Positions 50,952-58,555 of a stretch of DNA of 64,000 nucleotides are shown piece by piece. The stretch is from Pedococcus sp031456495. Lineage in GTDB: Bacteria > Actinomycetota > Actinomycetes > Actinomycetales > Dermatophilaceae. The position numbers were made by a program, and so were the translations under genes. The stretch is taken from NCBI RefSeq assembly GCF_031456495.1, contig NZ_JAVDUW010000001.1, positions 248,001-312,000 on the forward strand. Reading direction: 5' to 3'. The notes below the pieces were generated by a model. It made no database searches, had not been told where the DNA came from, and saw nothing but the letters and a program-made list of their open reading frames with translations. How positions within the stretch are numbered: the stretch's first letter is position 1; every line of letters begins with the position of its first letter.

Positions 50952-51056
50952 GTGTGTCCTTGCTGTGGGTCGTGCGGTGGTCCTGCGGTGGTCGGGTCCG
51001 TCCACGGAAACCCTAGTCGGGAACCGGCCGCCCGCCACCGCCGCCCGACCTGTGCC

Positions 51057-51079
51057 GCTAAGCGCTTGCTCAGTAGAGT
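51057..51079 (+). promoter_or_regulatory. fabG-like promoter with TetR operator
   Basis: CTAAGCGCTTGCTCAGT (51058-51074) nearly equals the palindrome before the acyl-CoA dehydrogenase operon at 57865-57882. It runs directly into the -10 TAGAGT (51074-51079), so binding would block polymerase. Confidence 0.65.
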
Positions 51080-51139
51080 GCAGCCACGTCCCGGCGCACC
51101 CACGCGCCGGTCGACCCGACCCACCACGACGGAGGACCC

Positions 51140-51895
51140 ATGACCACCCAGCGCGTCGCAGTCGTCAGCGGAGCAGCCCGCGGCATCGGGGCGGCCACCG
51201 CCCTGCGCCTGGCCAAGGACGGGAACGCCGTCGCGGTGCTCGACCTCGACGAGGCGGCCTGCGCGGGCACGGTCGACGCCATCACCGCTGCGGGCGGGCG
51301 CGCGCTCGCCGTCGGTGTGGACGTGAGCAAGGCGGACCAGGTCGAGGCGGCCGTGAAGCGGGTGGCCGAGGAGCTCGGCGCCCCGACGATCCTGGTCAAC
51401 AACGCCGGCATCATCCGCGACAACCTCATCTTCAAGATGACCGAGGAGGACTGGGACGCCGTCATGGCGGTCCACCTCAAGGGCGCGTTCCTGCTCACCC
51501 GGGCCGTGCAGGCGTACATGACGCAGGAGAAGTACGGCCGCATCGTCAACCTGTCGTCCTCCTCCGCGCAGGGCAACCGCGGCCAGGCGAACTACTCCGC
51601 CGCCAAGGCCGGCCTGCAGGGCTTCACCAAGACGCTCGCGATCGAGCTGGGGCGGTTCGGCGTGACCGCGAACGCCGTCGCGCCCGGGTTCATCCAGACC
51701 GACATGACGGCCTCGACCGCCGAGCGGATCGGGGTGCCGTTCGAGGACTTCATCAAGCACTCCGCGTCGCAGATCCCGGTGCAGCGGGTCGGCCAGCCCG
51801 AGGACATCGCGGCGACGATCTCCTTCCTGTGCTCGGAGGAGGCCGGCTTCGTCTCCGGCCAGGTCATCTACGTCGCCGGCGGCCCCCTCGACTGA
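51140..51895 (+). CDS. short-chain dehydrogenase, FabG-like
   Basis: A 251-residue NAD(P)-dependent SDR resembling 3-oxoacyl-ACP/CoA reductase. Cofactor loop G-A-A-R-G-I-G lies at residues 13-19, N-N-A-G follows strand 4, and the catalytic Ser and Y-S-A-A-K (Tyr-x3-Lys) lie at about 140-160. GGAGG precedes the ATG by 4 nt. The shared TetR operator ties it to the acyl-CoA dehydrogenase operon 5 kb away, suggesting a step of fatty-acyl-CoA metabolism. Confidence 0.9.
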   Translation: MTTQRVAVVSGAARGIGAATALRLAKDGNAVAVLDLDEAACAGTVDAITAAGGRALAVGVDVSKADQVEAAVKRVAEELGAPTILVNNAGIIRDNLIFKMTEEDWDAVMAVHLKGAFLLTRAVQAYMTQEKYGRIVNLSSSSAQGNRGQANYSAAKAGLQGFTKTLAIELGRFGVTANAVAPGFIQTDMTASTAERIGVPFEDFIKHSASQIPVQRVGQPEDIAATISFLCSEEAGFVSGQVIYVAGGPLD

Positions 51896-51982
51896 CCCTC
51901 GGCCGCCGTCCTCGTCCGACCGGCCGACCCATCGCGCGATCGCGCCCCCCGGGGCCGCACGTCGCACCTACACTCCGTGGCC

Positions 51983-53023
51983 GTGGGGGCTGACGAGGGG
52001 AACGGTTCGGTGGTCTCGGCATGGGCAGGTGCCCTGCCGACGGCGGGCGTGGCTCCGGCGAGGCCGCCGATCGTCCTCGCGTGCGACGACGCCCTCGTCC
52101 GCACCGCCACGCGCGCGGCCGTGCGGGCATCCCTGCTGGGCCTGCGCGGCGCCATCCTGGTCGTCCTCGCCGCCGGGTTCGGGTACCTGGTCGTCGCCGG
52201 TGACGGTGCCGCCCCGTGGTGGCAGGTCGCGCTGGCCGCGACCGGCCTGTACCTCCTCCAGGCCCTGACGGTGGTCCGCGGCCTGGGCCGCGCGATGCGC
52301 CGGACGCTCCCCCCTGGCGGCTCGGTGCGCAGCTGGTATGCCGCACCCGACCTCCTCGCGGTGGAGACGGGCGGCGGGCGGACCGACCTGCGTCCGGGCT
52401 CCCTGCAGTCGGCAGGGCGTCGAGGCGCCGTCACCAGCGTCCGGCTGCGGCGGAACCGGCGCCGCGGATTCCTCCCGAGCGCGCTGCTGACCGACGAGGA
52501 CCTGGCGTTCCTGCTCGCACCGGCCGCGACCGGGGCCCCTCCGCCCTCCTCCGCCGTCACGGAGATGCCGCTGATCCTGGTCGTGACCGCCGGCATCCGA
52601 CGCGACCTGCGCCGGGCAGTCGTGGCCTGGACGGTCCGGCGACCGCAGATGGTGCTGCTGCTTGCATGCTCCGCCCTGCTCGTCGCGGTCGCCGCCTGGG
52701 CCCACCTGTGGGTGGACGCGGTGACCGCCGCCGTCCTGCTGACCTTCTGGGGCCTGCGGGTCGTCAGGAGTGCCCGGATCTTCGGCCGCGCGTACCTCCC
52801 GGGGTCCGTCGTGCGCGCCGGCCTCACGGCTGACGGCCTGCGCCTGCAGACCGGCGACGACCTCGTGGACACCTACCCCCTGGGGGCGGCGCGTGGCTGC
52901 CACGTCGGCCGCCGCCACGTCCGGGTCGACCTCGGTCGCGGGCGGCCACACCTCTTCCTGCCCCGCGCCCTGATCCCGCCGACCGAGCTGGCCGACCTGC
53001 AGCGCCGGGTGGCCACCCGCTGA
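51983..53023 (+). CDS. membrane protein with two YcxB-like halves
   Basis: 346 residues. Two similar halves each have a pair of membrane helices followed by a beta-rich cytoplasmic part: roughly 28-185 and 195-346. Corresponding segments are L-P-P-G-G-S-V-R-S-W-Y and Y-L-P-G-S-V-V-R-A-G, and F-L-P-S-A-L-L-T-D-E-D-L-A and F-L-P-R-A-L-I-P-P-T-E-L-A. This looks like an internal duplication of a YcxB-type unit. TACACT lies 8 nt before the GTG at 51983; a GTG at 51977 is too near it. Function unknown. Confidence 0.65.
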   Translation: MGADEGNGSVVSAWAGALPTAGVAPARPPIVLACDDALVRTATRAAVRASLLGLRGAILVVLAAGFGYLVVAGDGAAPWWQVALAATGLYLLQALTVVRGLGRAMRRTLPPGGSVRSWYAAPDLLAVETGGGRTDLRPGSLQSAGRRGAVTSVRLRRNRRRGFLPSALLTDEDLAFLLAPAATGAPPPSSAVTEMPLILVVTAGIRRDLRRAVVAWTVRRPQMVLLLACSALLVAVAAWAHLWVDAVTAAVLLTFWGLRVVRSARIFGRAYLPGSVVRAGLTADGLRLQTGDDLVDTYPLGAARGCHVGRRHVRVDLGRGRPHLFLPRALIPPTELADLQRRVATR

Positions 53024-53101
53024 GCCGGCCGCCCGGCATACCCCTCGTTGCCCTTTCGGCTCACGCGGGGCCGGCGCTCCCCCGCGTCTGTGCACACACC
53101 C

Positions 53102-53144
53102 GCGTCCCACTGCGAACGGATCCGCTCCATGCGCAGTGGGACGC
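53102..53144. terminator. hairpin after the duplicated membrane protein gene
   Basis: Perfect 13-bp arms GCGTCCCACTGCG and CGCAGTGGGACGC around 17 nt that contain CGGATCCG. A second palindrome, GTCTG-TGCG-CAGAC, follows at 53147-53160. Probably a terminator; an operator function for the second is possible. Confidence 0.6.
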
Positions 53145-53226
53145 TCGTCTGTGCGCAGACCAGCGATCAGAGGAGTGGGGCGGTTCGGCCCTTGACGGGC
53201 CCGGGGTCTCGGGCGCACAGTTGCCT

Positions 53227-53254
53227 CATCAGTTAATTAACCGATTGGTTGATG
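53227..53254. promoter_or_regulatory. AT-rich operator region of the arsR-type gene
   Basis: Nested inverted repeats: CATCA/TGATG outside, GTTAATTAAC (53232-53241) and AACC-GATT-GGTT (53239-53250) inside. It ends in the first start codon, fitting autorepression. Confidence 0.5.
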
Positions 53255-53596
53255 ATGGACGACTCGCTCAGCACGACGTTCGCCGCCCTCGCCGACCCCA
53301 CGCGCCGCGCCATCCTCGAGCGCCTCGCCAGGGGCGACGCGACGGTGGGCGAGCTGGCCGAGCCGTTCTCGATGAGCCTGCCGGCGATCTCCAAGCACCT
53401 GTCGGTGCTCGAGCGCGCCGGCCTGGTCACCAAGGACCGCGACGGGGTGCGACGGCACTGCCGCATCTCCGCCACGCCCTTGAGGTCCGCGACCACCTGG
53501 CTCGAGGAGTACCGCCGCTTCTGGGAGGCCAACCTCGACAGCCTGGACGCCTACCTCACCCGCATCCAGCAGCACCCGGAGGAACAGCAGCCATGA
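53252..53596 (+). CDS. ArsR-family regulator
   Basis: A 114-residue winged-helix repressor. The family start F-A-A-L-A-D-P-T-R-R-A-I-L-E-R-L lies at about residues 9-24, and the recognition helix is S-L-P-A-I-S-K-H-L-S-V-L. No metal-binding Cys cluster, so it is of the SdpR/YgaV-like type found with SRPBCC proteins. Two adjacent ATGs (53252, 53255) are possible starts. Coupled to the next gene by ATGA. Confidence 0.9.
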   Translation: MMDDSLSTTFAALADPTRRAILERLARGDATVGELAEPFSMSLPAISKHLSVLERAGLVTKDRDGVRRHCRISATPLRSATTWLEEYRRFWEANLDSLDAYLTRIQQHPEEQQP

Positions 53597-54081
53597 CCAC
53601 CACGACCGACTCCGCCCGCGTCACCACCGACGGCTCCGACATCGTCATCACCCGGCAGTTCGCCGCCCCCGCCCAGCTCGTCTACGAGGCCATGACCCGG
53701 CCCGAGCACGTCCGCCAGTGGTGGGGCGCCGGCCACGGCGAGATGACGACCTGCGAGGTCGACCTGCGTGTCGGCGGGCGCTGGCACTTCGCCCAGGTCA
53801 CCCCCGACGGGCGCGAGGTCTCCTTCTCGGGCGAGTACCTCGAGCTCGACCCGCCGGGCCGCATGGTGCACACCGAGAAGTTCGACGCCATGCCCGACAG
53901 CGAGCCGTCGACCATCGTCACGACGCTCACCGAGCAGGACGGCGTCACGACGCTGCACGCGGTGTGCACCTACGACTCGCCACAGACCGTCGAGGCCGTG
54001 GTCGGGTCCGGCATGGAGAGCGGCCTGCAGTCGTCCTACAACGCCATCGACGACCTGCTGGCCCGGCTCCAGGGCGCCTGA
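53593..54081 (+). CDS. SRPBCC/AHSA1-domain protein
   Basis: A 162-residue START-like protein of the activator-of-Hsp90 homology family: F-A-A-P-A-Q-L-V-Y-E-A-M-T-R-P-E-H-V-R-Q-W-W-G near residues 24-46, V-D-L-R-V-G-G-R-W, and G-M-E-S-G-L-Q-S-S-Y near the end. These bind hydrophobic ligands and are usually encoded directly after an ArsR gene, as here. Ligand unknown. Confidence 0.88.
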   Translation: MTTTTDSARVTTDGSDIVITRQFAAPAQLVYEAMTRPEHVRQWWGAGHGEMTTCEVDLRVGGRWHFAQVTPDGREVSFSGEYLELDPPGRMVHTEKFDAMPDSEPSTIVTTLTEQDGVTTLHAVCTYDSPQTVEAVVGSGMESGLQSSYNAIDDLLARLQGA

Positions 54082-54094
54082 CGCCCGGCAGGGG

Positions 54095-55087
54095 TCAGGC
54101 CCCGAGGACGACGACCCGCCCGGTCGTCCGGCCCGACGCCACGCGGGTCAGGGCGGCCGGGGCGTCGGCGAACGGCACCTGCTCGGAGACCACGGGCTCG
54201 ACCACCCCGGAGGCGGCCATCTCGAGCAGCCGCGCGTGCGCGTCCCGCGCCACCGCGGGGTTCCGCTCGAGGTACAGGCCCCAGTGCAGGCCGACGAGCG
54301 AGTAGTTCTTGACCAGCGCGTGCCCGAGCGGCGGCGTCGGGATCGTGCCGCTGGTGAACCCCACGACGACGATCCGCCCCTCGAAGGCCACGACCTTCGT
54401 CGAGGCCTCGAACGACGGCCCGCCCACGGGGTCGAACACGACGTCCGCCCCGCCCCGGCCCAGCGCCTCGCGCAGCGAACCGACGAGGTCGCCCTCGGTG
54501 CGGTCGACGACGACGTCGGCGCCGGCGGCACGCGCGACCTCGGCCTTGGCGGCCCCGCCGACGACCCCGACGACCCGGGCACCGAGGGCCTTGCCGACCT
54601 GCACGGCCGCGGTCCCCACACCTCCGGCCGCGGCGTGCACCAGCAGGGTCTCCCCGGCCTGGAGGGCGGCCCGGCGCACAAGCCCGACGTATGCCGTCTG
54701 GTAGCCGATCGTGAGGCAGCTCGCCTGTGCGTCGGACCACGACGGCGGCGACGGGAACGCCCCGCCGGCCGGCATCAGGCACTGCTCGGCGAGTCCGCCG
54801 GCCGGGACCGCGGTGGTGCCGACCACGCGGTCACCGAGGTGGTACCTGTCGGGGTCGACACCGGGACCGACCTCGAGCACCTCGCCGCAGACCTCCACGC
54901 CCGGCGTGAACGGCGGCTCGGGACGCACCTGGTACTGGCCCCGGACCATGAGGGCGTCGGGGAAGTTGAGGGCGGCAGCCAGCACCCGCACCCGCAGCTG
55001 CCCCGGCCCGACCGTGGGCTCGAGCACCTGGGCCAGCTGCAGCACCTCCCCCGGCTCGCCGAGGGTCGTTGCCTGCCACGCCTTCAC
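54095..55087 (-). CDS. NADPH:quinone oxidoreductase-like MDR protein
   Basis: A 330-residue zinc-free medium-chain reductase. GroES-like N-domain with A-L-N-F-P-D-A-L-M-V-R-G; nucleotide site A-A-A-G-G-V-G-T-A-A-V-Q at about 145-156; F-D-P-V-G-G later. It could reduce quinones or enoyl thioesters. Read in the same direction as the acyl-CoA dehydrogenase and two SDR genes upstream (38-bp gap), so likely the fourth gene of that TetR-controlled unit. Confidence 0.88.
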   Translation of the reverse strand: MKAWQATTLGEPGEVLQLAQVLEPTVGPGQLRVRVLAAALNFPDALMVRGQYQVRPEPPFTPGVEVCGEVLEVGPGVDPDRYHLGDRVVGTTAVPAGGLAEQCLMPAGGAFPSPPSWSDAQASCLTIGYQTAYVGLVRRAALQAGETLLVHAAAGGVGTAAVQVGKALGARVVGVVGGAAKAEVARAAGADVVVDRTEGDLVGSLREALGRGGADVVFDPVGGPSFEASTKVVAFEGRIVVVGFTSGTIPTPPLGHALVKNYSLVGLHWGLYLERNPAVARDAHARLLEMAASGVVEPVVSEQVPFADAPAALTRVASGRTTGRVVVLGA

Positions 55088-55125
55088 GGTGCCTCCTGGG
55101 TCGGTGGGTCGGTCGGGTCACTCGG

Positions 55126-55926
55126 TCAGGCGGGCCAGTCGGCGCCCATGGTCACCGGGGGCAGTGCGCCGGCCATGCGACGCATGCCGGCGAGCCAGCG
55201 GTCGGGGTCGGCCGCCCGGTGCGCGTACATCTGCGCCACCTCGGGGTGCGGCAGGACGAGGAACCGCCCCTCGGCCATGGCCGAGAACAGGTCCTCCGCC
55301 ACCTTCTCGGGCGAGACCGCGGTCGGCTCCATGAGTGCCCGACCGGCAGCACCGGAGCTGCGCAGCATGTCCGTGTGCACACCCTGGGGGCACACGGCGT
55401 GCACGCGAATCCCCTTGTCGCCGTAAGTCATCGACATCCACTCGGCGAACGCGAGCGCCGCGTGCTTCGTCACGGCATACGGGGCGGCGCCGGGGATCGA
55501 CAGCAGGCCGGCGGCGCTCACGGTGGCGACGAAGGTGCCGCTCCCCCGCTCGCGCCACTCCGGCACGAGCAGGCGCGCGGCGCGGACGTGCCCCATGACG
55601 TTGACGTTCCACGACACCTCCCACGCCTTCTCCGCCACCGCCTCCGTGCCGCCGCGGGCGACACCGGCGTTGGCGCAGTAGACGTCGATGCCACCGAGGT
55701 GGTCGCGGGCGGCGGCCACGAGGGACTCGACCCCCGACTCGCTCGACGCGTCACCGGCGACCCCGTGGGCGCCGAGCGACTCGGCCGTCGTCGACAGCGC
55801 CTCGGCGTCGAGGTCGTTGACGACGACCCGGGCGCCCGCGTCGACGAAGGCACGGGCGTAGGCCGCCCCGATGCCGCGGGCGGCGCCCGTCACCACGACG
55901 CGGGCGCCGGTGAGGTCGAGCGTCAC
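55126..55926 (-). CDS. short-chain dehydrogenase
   Basis: A 266-residue SDR. Cofactor loop G-A-A-R-G-I-G at about residues 13-19; A-N-A-G instead of N-N-A-G; catalytic Ser in V-S-A-A-G and Y-A-V-T-K. The C-terminal part after H-T-D-M-L is longer than in FabG and is helical. GTG start overlapping the upstream SDR stop (GTGA). A lipid or alcohol substrate is likely from context. Confidence 0.88.
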   Translation of the reverse strand: MTLDLTGARVVVTGAARGIGAAYARAFVDAGARVVVNDLDAEALSTTAESLGAHGVAGDASSESGVESLVAAARDHLGGIDVYCANAGVARGGTEAVAEKAWEVSWNVNVMGHVRAARLLVPEWRERGSGTFVATVSAAGLLSIPGAAPYAVTKHAALAFAEWMSMTYGDKGIRVHAVCPQGVHTDMLRSSGAAGRALMEPTAVSPEKVAEDLFSAMAEGRFLVLPHPEVAQMYAHRAADPDRWLAGMRRMAGALPPVTMGADWPA

Positions 55927-56681
55927 AGGCCGCCGCCGAGCGTGACGCCGCCGTCGACGACGAGCGTCTGGCCGGTGATCCAGCCGGCGTCCTCCGAGAG
56001 CAGGAACGACACGGCGCCGGCCACGTCTTCCGGCACCCCGAGCCGCTTCATCGGGTACGCCGAGGCGACCTTCTCCTCGCGGCCCTCGTAGAGCGCCTGG
56101 GCGAACTGCGTCTTGACGATGGCCGGGGCCACCGCGTTGACCCGGATCCCCGGGCCGAGCTGGTAACCCAGCTCGGTGGTGAGGTGGATCAGGGCCGCCT
56201 TGGTGACGCCGTACCAGGCGATCGGGCCGGCCGCGCCGATCCCCGCGATCGAGGCGACGTTGACGACGGCACCGGGTCGTCCGTCGGCACCCAGACCCGC
56301 CGCCACCGCCTTCTGCACCCACGCGAGGGCCGCGACGACGTTGGTGTCGAACATCTTCCGCGCGGCGTCGAGCGGGGTGTCGAGCAGGGGCCCGTAGACC
56401 GGGTTGATGCCCGTGTTGTTGACGAGCAGGTCCAGGCCGCCGAACCGCTCGAGCGCGGTCCGGACGACCTCGTCCTGGTGTGCGTCGTCCGCCGCGTTGC
56501 CGGCGACGCCGACCGCGTGGTCGGCGCCGCCCAGCTGCTCGGCAGCCTCGGCGAGGGCGTCGGGCTTGCGGGCCGTCAGGACCACGCGGGCACCCTCCGC
56601 GACCAGCCGGGCAGCGATGCCCAGGCCGATGCCGCGGGAGGAGCCGGTGACGATGGCGACCTTGCCGTCGTGTGCGCCCAC
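55923..56681 (-). CDS. short-chain dehydrogenase, FabG-like
   Basis: A 252-residue SDR with G-S-S-R-G-I-G, N-N-T-G, catalytic Ser in A-S-I-A-G and Y-G-V-T-K, and the C-terminal V-V-D-G-G-V-T-L of 3-oxoacyl reductases. GTG at 56681 lies 2 bp after the acyl-CoA dehydrogenase stop, so co-transcribed. Probably the 3-hydroxyacyl oxidation or reduction step in the same pathway. Confidence 0.9.
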   Translation of the reverse strand: MGAHDGKVAIVTGSSRGIGLGIAARLVAEGARVVLTARKPDALAEAAEQLGGADHAVGVAGNAADDAHQDEVVRTALERFGGLDLLVNNTGINPVYGPLLDTPLDAARKMFDTNVVAALAWVQKAVAAGLGADGRPGAVVNVASIAGIGAAGPIAWYGVTKAALIHLTTELGYQLGPGIRVNAVAPAIVKTQFAQALYEGREEKVASAYPMKRLGVPEDVAGAVSFLLSEDAGWITGQTLVVDGGVTLGGGL

Positions 56682-56683
56682 GC

Positions 56684-57838
56684 TCAGAGCCCGAGGTCCC
56701 GGCCGATGAGCTCCTTCATGATCTCGTTCGAGCCGGCCCAGATCTTGGAGACCCGGGCGTCGCGCCAGGCCCGCGCCACGCGGTACTCGTTCATGAAGCC
56801 GTAGCCGCCGTAGAGCTGGACGCACTCGTCGAGCACGTCGTTCTGCACCTGCGCGGAGAACCACTTGGCCTTGGCCGCGTCGACCGGCGTGAGCTTGCCC
56901 TCGGCGTGCGCCGCGATGCAGTCGTCGACGTAGGCCTGGGTGACCTCGAGGCGGGTCTGCAGCTCGGCGATCTTGAACTTGTTGTGCTGGAACGAGCCGA
57001 CCGGCTGGCCGAACGCCTTGCGCTCCTTGGTGTACTCGATCGTCTCGCGCAGGATCTGGAACGCGTGCGCGGTGTTCGCGACGGCGGCGCCGATCCGCTC
57101 CTGCGGCAGTCGCTGCATCATCGAGATGAAGCCGAGACCCTCCTCGCCGAGGCGGTTGGCGTCCGGGACGCGCACGTTCTCGAAGAACAGCTCCGAGGTG
57201 TCCGCCTCCTCCTGGCCGACCTTGTCGAGCTTGCGGCCGCGGCTGAAGCCCTCCATGCCGGCCTCGACCATGAGCAGGCTGATGCCCTTGGCGCCCTTGG
57301 ACGGGTCGGTGCGGGCCGCCACGATCACGAGGTCGGCCTGGTAGCCGTTGGTGATGAAGGTCTTGGAGCCGTTGAGGATCCAGTCGCCGGAGCCGTCGTC
57401 GGCCCGCACGGCGGTGGTCTTGAGGGCCGCGAGGTCGGACCCGCCCGACGGCTCGGTCATCGCGATGGCGCAGATGAGGTCACCGTTGGCCATGCCGGGC
57501 AGCCAGCGCTCCTTCTGCTCCTTCGTGCCGAGGTCGACGATGTACGGCGGGCAGACGTCGGAGTGGATGCCGAAGCAGCTCGACACCGCGAAGTTGAAGC
57601 CTGCGATGACCTCGGCCGCCACCGCGTTGAAGCGGTAGTCCCCGGCGCCGGCGCCGCCGAACTCCTCGGGGATGTCGAGGCCGAAGAGCCCCTGCTTGCC
57701 GGCCTCCTTCCAGATGTCGCGGTCGATCGACTTGACCTCGAGCATCTGCTCGGCGCGCGGACGAAGCGTCCGCTCGACGAACTCCTGGACGGAGCTGCGG
57801 AAGGCCTCGTGGTCGGGGCCGTACAGGTTGCGGGGCAT
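56684..57838 (-). CDS. acyl-CoA dehydrogenase
   Basis: A 384-residue FAD enzyme oxidising acyl-CoA to enoyl-CoA. The motifs I-A-M-T-E-P-S-G-G-S-D and Q-L-Y-G-G-Y-G-F-M-N-E-Y (with the catalytic Glu) are intact, and the C-terminal W-A-G-S-N-E-I-M-K-E is typical. First gene of the leftward unit of four, directly behind the TetR operator at 57865-57882. Confidence 0.95.
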   Translation of the reverse strand: MPRNLYGPDHEAFRSSVQEFVERTLRPRAEQMLEVKSIDRDIWKEAGKQGLFGLDIPEEFGGAGAGDYRFNAVAAEVIAGFNFAVSSCFGIHSDVCPPYIVDLGTKEQKERWLPGMANGDLICAIAMTEPSGGSDLAALKTTAVRADDGSGDWILNGSKTFITNGYQADLVIVAARTDPSKGAKGISLLMVEAGMEGFSRGRKLDKVGQEEADTSELFFENVRVPDANRLGEEGLGFISMMQRLPQERIGAAVANTAHAFQILRETIEYTKERKAFGQPVGSFQHNKFKIAELQTRLEVTQAYVDDCIAAHAEGKLTPVDAAKAKWFSAQVQNDVLDECVQLYGGYGFMNEYRVARAWRDARVSKIWAGSNEIMKELIGRDLGL

Positions 57839-57864
57839 GGCTCTCCTTGCGTGACACGATGCTG

Positions 57865-57882
57865 ACTAAGCGCTTGCTTAGT
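57865..57882. promoter_or_regulatory. TetR operator ACTAAGC-GCTT-GCTTAGT
   Basis: Perfect 7-bp arms in the 71-bp gap between the acyl-CoA dehydrogenase and tetR genes. The same sequence with one changed arm base occurs at 51057-51074, defining a two-site regulon. Confidence 0.75.
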
Positions 57883-57909
57883 TTCTGATGTGTCGGGCAT
57901 GCTGTCAAC

Positions 57910-58533
57910 ATGCCCAGCCCCGCCCGTCCGGTCGCCGCCACCGCACCGGCGACGACCCAGGCACCGCAGGACACCGCGCAGCGGCTGCTCCAGGCCGCCG
58001 CCGAGGCCTTCGCCGACCGCGGCTTCCACGCGACCACCACCCGCGACATCGCCGCCCGGGCCGGCCTGTCCCCCGCCGGGGTCTACGTGCACTTCGCCAC
58101 CAAGGAGGAGCTCCTCTACCAGCTCAGCCGCGAGGGCCACGTCGTCGCCCGCGACATGCTGCGCGACGCCGCCGCCCGGGAGCAGACGCCGACCGGGGCG
58201 CTGCGCGCGATCATGGCGACCTTCGCGCGCTGGCACGCCGAGCACTTCCGGGTCGCCCGCATCGTCCAGTACGAGTTCGGCAACCTCACCCCCGAGCACC
58301 GCGACGACGTCCTGCGGCTGCGCAAGGAGATCGACGCGGTCGTGCGGACCGTGGTCACCCAGGGCGTCGAGCAGGGCGAGTTCGACGTCGACGACGTGCC
58401 GGACACGACCCTCGCCCTCATGTCCATGGCCGTCGACGTCGCCCGCTGGTACGACCCGGAGATCAAGCGGACCCCGGAGGCCATCGGCACGGCATACGCG
58501 GAGCTCGGGCTGCGGCTGGTCAGCGCCCGCTGA
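57910..58533 (+). CDS. TetR-family regulator of acyl-CoA genes
   Basis: A 207-residue repressor with the HTH T-T-R-D-I-A-A-R-A-G-L-S-P-A-G-V-Y-V-H-F at about residues 42-61 and a TetR_C domain containing R-I-V-Q-Y-E-F-G-N-L-T-P-E-H. CATGCT (57898-57903) lies 6 nt before the ATG. It is divergent from the acyl-CoA dehydrogenase operon, and an acyl-CoA effector is a reasonable guess. Confidence 0.9.
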   Translation: MPSPARPVAATAPATTQAPQDTAQRLLQAAAEAFADRGFHATTTRDIAARAGLSPAGVYVHFATKEELLYQLSREGHVVARDMLRDAAAREQTPTGALRAIMATFARWHAEHFRVARIVQYEFGNLTPEHRDDVLRLRKEIDAVVRTVVTQGVEQGEFDVDDVPDTTLALMSMAVDVARWYDPEIKRTPEAIGTAYAELGLRLVSAR

Positions 58534-58555
58534 CGGTCGCCCCCCGACCGCACCC

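Noticed and set aside
46174..51143. Long rightward frames over the trehalose operon
   Set aside because: They lie opposite treY and glgX and have Val/Gly/Asp/Arg-rich shadow composition without domains.
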